From Oidiodendron maius Zn (taxonomy: Eukaryota > Ascomycota > Leotiomycetes > Myxotrichaceae), in NCBI GenBank assembly GCA_000827325.1, contig KN832870.1, positions 3,534,001 to 3,598,000 of the forward strand: DNA of 64,000 nucleotides. Reading direction: 5' to 3'. Made by a program: the position numbers and the translations under genes. The notes beneath the pieces were generated by a model. That model did no database searches, was not told the origin of the DNA, and worked only from the letters and a program-made list of their open reading frames with translations. Numbering within the stretch: position 1 is the first letter of the stretch; each line of letters begins with the position of its first letter. Shown here one piece after another: positions 59,138 to 64,000 of this stretch.

Positions 59138-61238
59138 ATGGATTCCTCGCGACGCACGTCAAGGGGCGCTGCCCGTGCCAGCCAACCTTCCTCTTCTACC
59201 TCCTCTTCCAATTCCTCTGGGCGCGCAGAGAGAGCTACTCGGTCTCACCAAAAGGCAGAATCACCGCGAAAATCAACACCCTCTGGCTCGCTATCCTCTG
59301 AGCCTGCAGACGATACAATAACGACAGTCCCCGAAGACACCATACAGACACGTCGAAAACGCGGTCGAGGCGAAGAGCGAGAAAAGAACTTAAAGTCGGA
59401 TACAGTCGAAGTTGAGATAGTAAACACTGCGGAAGAAGCAGAGGAAGGGGTAGAAGAGGGGGCAGAAGATGACGAGGCAGTTCGATGTATCTGCGGCTAC
59501 GAAGACTATCCAGGCCCGCCACAACTTGCAGATGAAGACAGTAAGCATGGTGTAAGAGAAGGTATTGAAGAACCTATAATCACTGTCGCAGATGCTACAG
59601 AAGACTTGGCCGGCTTCTTCTTGCAGTGCGATGTCTGCAAGGTCTGGCAACACGGCGGCTGCGTGGGCATCATGAGCGAAGATGCCAGTCCCGACGAATA
59701 CTTTTGTGATCAATGCCGTAAGGACCTACACAAAATCTACATAGCAGCGAATGGGTACGTATGAATTTCGGTTTTTCATAGGCTACAATATTCCAGTCCA
59801 TATTGTTCAGCTGTCAGCGTCGACGCGAGACCGTGGCGCAGATCAAGCGTCGTAAGGCTGAAAGATCGAGGATATGAACGATAGGTTTTCTCGACCGTTA
59901 ACAATTCCCGCTCATTGCTAACACGATGGAACACAGGCAACGCTATTCACATTATCTTCCCCTCTACCAGTCCTCATCGCGGACTACCTCGAGAGATGCG
60001 TCGTTTTCTAAAGATGGAACGCGATCTCCACGGGGCAATAAGAATGGGCGTCCATCTTCCAGTCTTCAAAGCTCTAAGCGCAGGTCAACAATGAATAGTA
60101 GGGATGCCGCATATGATGAAGAGGAGCAACTGCGACGGGCCATAGAAGCCAGCAAAGAGGAGAAGAATGCCGAGAGTGTTGATGGTGGAACACGACGAGG
60201 CAAGCGTGGTCGGAGTGACAGTGAAGAGTGAGCAACAATCTCTTCGATAATGGCTTATGCCTTGCTAACGCCTTATTCTAGCAAACAGGATGGCCCTAAG
60301 AGGCAGCGCACCTCGTCCGCCTCTCCTTCTCCGCTTCAAGACCAGCGCCAAACCACTTCCCAAGTAGATTCAGATGATGGTGCCACGGCGAGAAGTATAG
60401 GCTCAAAGAAGATCAGAGGAGCTGCTGCAAGGAACCACCGGGAGAAGGAGTTGAGAGAAGAGAGAGAACGAGCAAGGCAAGATGCTAAGATGAAACGAGA
60501 AGGGCGAGCGGAGCGTCGTAGAGTTTATGGTGAGGATATGTCTGTCTGTATCTTGCCACCTACTTACACCACAATCTAGACTCAGATCCTCCAGAAGAGT
60601 TACCAGCATCACGATCATCTGTGGCGAAGAGCACTGAAACGGCTGCCCAAATTTTGGACCCTCCATCTCAAGCAGCTGCGTTAGACACCACCCCACCCGC
60701 CCAACCTGTCTCACATAGAAAGGGGGGCAGACCACCGAATTCACGAAAGGGAAAGCTAGGTAAAAATCAGTACACAAAAGAGAGAGACTTGGCAGATGGT
60801 GAAGGGCAGTCTCCTTCCCGGTCGCAATCAAGAGATGTGATGCGGGGCGATGACAACTCATCCAGTAATAAAGGCGGAACTGGTGATAGTAAACCCGGAA
60901 AAATTAAAGGCGCTGGGGGCAACAAAGTCACAATGTCAGATATGCGGAAACGTGTGGCTGCCATCCTCGACTTCATCTCCAGAACTCAATTAGAGATGGC
61001 AGGAGGGATGGGGCCTCTCTCTGATGCCACCGCGCAGAAGTCAGATACAGGAGAGCGCCAAGTGACTGACGCTTTTCAAAGTGAAGACACGCCAACAATT
61101 GTTGTTAGTCTGGGCGAAACCGAGGAGTCAAAGCAAGAGGAAGCAATCCAAGAGAAGGACTTCAAGGACTTATCGTGCGTGGAAATGATGGATGTTTTAA
61201 CGAGGCAATTGGTTAAGTGGCAAAAGGAGTTTGAATGA
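59138..61238 (+). CDS. CTI6: CTI6-like PHD-finger protein (Rpd3L-type histone deacetylase subunit)
   Basis: Four exons, 59138-59754, 59937-60227, 60282-60529 and 60580-61238, give 604 residues with matching phases. An ATG at 59090 would add 16 residues; the start at 59138 gives MDSSRRTSRGAARAS. An acidic stretch precedes a C4HC3 PHD finger (about residues 112-190): VRCICGYEDYPGPPQ, FFLQCDVCKVWQHGGCVGI and DEYFCDQCRKDLH. Then QRYSHYLPLYQ follows, typical of Cti6 homologues. The rest is charged and disordered (AARNHREKELREERERARQD). Near the C-terminus TMSDMRKRVAAILDFISRTQ and MMDVLTRQLVKWQKEF form likely helices for complex assembly. In yeast Cti6 reads methylated histone H3 within the Rpd3L complex. 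The loop between the second and third PHD ligands is long, about 40 residues. Confidence 0.85.
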
Positions 61239-62496
61239 CTATGGAGAGGATCAGTTGGGAATGTTGGAATGATATCAATACCCTGGGCTAGGCGCTCAAT
61301 GTGAGGCGATATCTTGGGATCTTTATGATAACCATCTATACATAGACATTAGCTTCTAATATATCGTTGCTACTCTCGTGGTTCTTTGTTTTCGGCATCC
61401 AGAAAGCAATCGCTACAATATGCGCCAGGGCAACCAAAATGAGAATATAAGGTATTAGCTTCTGACTCCTCACCATGTAAGGGCAATGAGTATCCATTGA
61501 CGCGGCATTTCCTATTCCACCCTTTCTTGTTCGAAGCTAAGCCTGCACATAGCGCCTGTTTCTTTGGCTATGATTTGGACGGTCTCGCTTGTAAGCCAAG
61601 CCAAGTACAAAATATCCGAAGCGACAGGATCAGGAACACATCATCAGCCTCGCGATGAAGCTTGCGCCACGTTTTGGATGATGGATCTCACGCAGAACAG
61701 CCCCAATTAATCCATCCGCCCTCATCTCTCTCCTCAGATTCTCTTGGCTCTGTCTCCATGGCGTCTATTCGCTCGCCTAAACCTCCAGTGCTGTGTTATT
61801 CTGGTGTTCACTCTCTTCGCCCTCGCTAACCCCTTCCACTAGAGGCACTGTAGGATCGGGATTCTGAACGCCTCAATACTGTCCTCACAAAAGCTCCCTC
61901 TGTGCTCCTTCTTCCATAATTTTATGCTACAGCTTGTCCCCAGCACTGTTATCTGGTACGTCGCAGGATGGTCAGGAGTAGGATGAGGCTCTATGCCTCA
62001 CTTCCTAACACGACTCCTCAAGTGAAAAGTCGTGTGCCGCTCAGTGCAATTCCGCACCACAGTGTACGGCAGGAGTAGGAGTAGGATGAAAAGGACGAAG
62101 AGCCTGCATCCTATTACTTGGAGACAACAATGAACATACTGGCGCGATATCTTGATACATATACTTGAGTCAACGTCCTTTTCGATCCTGTCAATCCTCG
62201 CTATCCTCTCGATCATCCTCAACCCTTTCTCTCTTCCTCACATTCATCCCCGTCCTCCTACTATCGATCCTCCATCATCGACCGAGTTTCGACTCTTGAC
62301 TCTCTCAGCCGTTGAGTGAACCCCCATTTCCTCTCAACCCTTCACACTCTCATTCCTTGTCTCTCCACCTGTTACTTTCCTCCCCTCCGATCTCTCTTTC
62401 TCTCTGCTGGCTGTGTCTCTCTATTTTCCATCTCTCCTGTATCTCTCTCATCTCCTCTCTCTCTCTCGTCATTTCTTTCCTATTTCAGATGCAATC
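61239..62496. other. Spacer and pyrimidine-rich leader of the MBOAT gene
   Basis: About 1.26 kb. The first half is ordinary 3' flank. From about 62200 to 62490 the plus strand is almost pure CT-rich, including TC microsatellite-like runs near 62450-62470, followed by TATTTCAG at 62481-62488, which could be the acceptor of a 5'-UTR intron. An upstream ATG at 62489 lies out of frame with the main start. Confidence 0.5.
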
Positions 62497-63687
62497 ATGG
62501 AGCTCATCAACTATGCGTTAATGTGCGCCTATTTCTCTGGGTCGATGCTTTTGGGTGTCATAGCCCTTAACTCAGCACAGATATACCGACCAGCTCTCCT
62601 GGTAGGACTCATTGGCTGTGCTCTTTTGTCTTTCCGACAGATTTCTGATGCGTCGTTCGGTGTATGGGGTTGCGAGATCTTTGCCATGTTTGTCATCATC
62701 TACATCTCTCACATAAGTTGTGCGCTATGTGTAGAGAAGTACGTCCTCCCAAAGAAGCCCGGTGTCACTTTTGACTGGGTTGGGGGATATAAGATGTTGT
62801 TCAACGCTCGCTGGCTTGGTACCAGTCGGCAAGCGCCCGATATCAAAGCTTCTGCTAAGATGGCGTCTGATACAGAGAATGAGCAGCGCCGAGAAGAATA
62901 TGCAAGGGATCCATCGAAGAAGTTCAGAGCTATGTTTCGTTCCCCTCGAGCAATTTTCCTTCGCAACCGTGTTGTTTCTTTCGTTGGTACGCTGATCATC
63001 GAGAAAATATACAGCTACTCCTACTTGGTCCTCGCCCCGAAATATGGCATGCAAATGGATATGATGGACTTCCTTCCTACGAAAGAGACATATTTCCGAC
63101 GACTTGGGGAAGTCACCCTCCGTGAGACAGTTATGCGTGCCTGGATTGTCACCTTCTTCCTGTTCTACTCGATCTGCCTTTACAATACAATTCACGACGC
63201 TCTTGCGTTCATTTTTGTCGGAACTGGATTCGATAACCCGGAGGATTGGCCACCCCTTTTCGGCGACATCCGTGAGGCAACGTCAATCCGCAACTTCTGG
63301 GGAAAGTTCTGGCACAGGCTAGTGTATCGAAGTTACACATCCTACGGTATATTGATTAGCAAGCACATTTTCAGGCTCCCAAAGTCTAGCTTTATCGGTA
63401 AGCTCTTTATCAACTTCTTTGTTTTTACAATGTCTGGGGCTGTACACGCACTCGCGATATGGCAACTAGGATATAGCTGTGGAGCCTGGGTGGAGCTTCG
63501 CTTCTATATCTTCAATTTCTTTGGAGTCATCTTGGAAATGGCGGCCATGGCTGCCTACAATAAGGTAACTGGAGGGTACAAATTGAACAACACTTTAAGT
63601 AAGACAATTGGTTATACGTGGGTATTCATGTTCCTTTTTACAGTACTACCAAAGAGCCAGTATCCGAAGGTGTTTTGCTCGCCTTGA
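62497..63687 (+). CDS. Tri7/wax-synthase-like membrane-bound O-acyltransferase
   Basis: Single exon, 396 residues from MELINYAL. Eight or so hydrophobic helices alternate with polar loops. The family-specific segment FGDIREATSIRNFWGKFWHR is followed by FTMSGAVHALAIWQLG, whose His is the invariant catalytic residue of membrane-bound O-acyltransferases. RAWIVTFFLFYSICLYNTIH is another conserved helix. Such fungal proteins (wax-synthase-like domain, as in Tri7 of trichothecene producers) acetylate or acylate hydroxyl groups on lipids or secondary metabolites. The frame is open upstream to 62413, but that part is leader-like CT repeat. No biosynthetic genes were seen in the 300 bp that follow, so involvement in a metabolite cluster cannot be judged from this window. 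Confidence 0.87.
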   Translation: MELINYALMCAYFSGSMLLGVIALNSAQIYRPALLVGLIGCALLSFRQISDASFGVWGCEIFAMFVIIYISHISCALCVEKYVLPKKPGVTFDWVGGYKMLFNARWLGTSRQAPDIKASAKMASDTENEQRREEYARDPSKKFRAMFRSPRAIFLRNRVVSFVGTLIIEKIYSYSYLVLAPKYGMQMDMMDFLPTKETYFRRLGEVTLRETVMRAWIVTFFLFYSICLYNTIHDALAFIFVGTGFDNPEDWPPLFGDIREATSIRNFWGKFWHRLVYRSYTSYGILISKHIFRLPKSSFIGKLFINFFVFTMSGAVHALAIWQLGYSCGAWVELRFYIFNFFGVILEMAAMAAYNKVTGGYKLNNTLSKTIGYTWVFMFLFTVLPKSQYPKVFCSP

Positions 63688-64000
63688 GGTGGCGACAGAT
63701 CTTGATGTTTAGAACAAATCAACGGAACCGCCCCTGGGCTGGACCGAGAAGACTCGTGAGCAACCTCAACCGTTCTAAATCTCGAGTTAAATTTCTCACG
63801 CTAGGACTAGTACAGCGATGTACCGATGAATGAAGGATGCAGACGATGACGGTATCACACGTCAACTAGCTACCCAGGTACGAGAGTCTCTTTTCACAAA
63901 TGATAGAAAGAACAAACCCCAATTTAGCAAAGGGGTGCACTCAACTACCGGACACTCTATAGTCGAGGCGGAGGAGTAATGCAAAGTTGCTAGGGCGTCA
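63688..64000. other. 3' flank at the end of the window
   Basis: About 310 bp after the MBOAT stop codon. No gene or structure recognised; any neighbour lies beyond the window. Confidence 0.5.

Overview
This is nuclear DNA of a filamentous ascomycete (Pezizomycotina). Most genes carry short introns (about 40-70 nt) with GTRNGT-type donors, CTAAC/CTAAT-like branch points and YAG acceptors. The gene set is typical of moulds: Sho1, a Cdc11/AspA septin, an Scw1/Whi3 RNA-binding protein, RTA1, Cti6 and an areA-N-like protein. The class cannot be fixed from the sequence alone; Leotiomycetes is a guess. I found no transposon, LTR element, CRISPR array, rRNA or convincing tRNA.

Layout. 1-13 kb: 3' part of an RTA1-like membrane protein, a long GC-rich and then pyrimidine-rich leader, the scw1/whi3 gene, an FAD amine-oxidase-like gene, a decayed metallo-beta-lactamase-fold gene and a cytosolic short-chain dehydrogenase (SDR). 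13-24 kb: PEX16 and an F-box protein (divergent), an areA-N (PF08550-like) protein, and a mitochondrially targeted SDR with seven exons. 24-34 kb: a secreted/membrane DUF7728-type protein, dynein light intermediate chain, the spliceosomal RRM protein IST3, the PROPPIN HSV2 and a septin. 33-47 kb: a BAX-inhibitor-1 protein, ceramide synthase, a protein kinase fused to WD40 repeats, SHO1, dynactin p24 (ro-10 type) and an Avt-type amino acid transporter. 47-56 kb: mitochondrial ribosomal protein S16 divergent from NAD(P)HX epimerase, then mccA, mccB and isovaleryl-CoA dehydrogenase. 56-64 kb: a Cys2-motif protein of unknown role, a CTI6-like PHD protein and a Tri7/wax-synthase-like MBOAT.

How genes work together. 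The clearest functional unit is the leucine catabolism trio at 49.3-55.8 kb. Isovaleryl-CoA dehydrogenase makes 3-methylcrotonyl-CoA, and mccA plus mccB encode the two subunits of the biotin enzyme that carboxylates it. mccB and ivd share a 242-bp divergent promoter. Most other genes are ordinary housekeeping loci without a common pathway, although two dynein/dynactin components occur in the same window.

Most intron-containing models below were built by checking that exon phases add up to an open frame and that the joined peptide matches its family. Coordinates give the coding span from start codon to stop codon; exon limits are in the text. The least ordinary items are the kinase-WD40 fusion (with an out-of-frame candidate N-terminus), the decayed metallo-beta-lactamase gene, a GC-AG intron in the dynein gene, 19- and 22-nt terminal exons in the mitochondrial SDR, and a C-tract/G-tract hairpin upstream of mccA.
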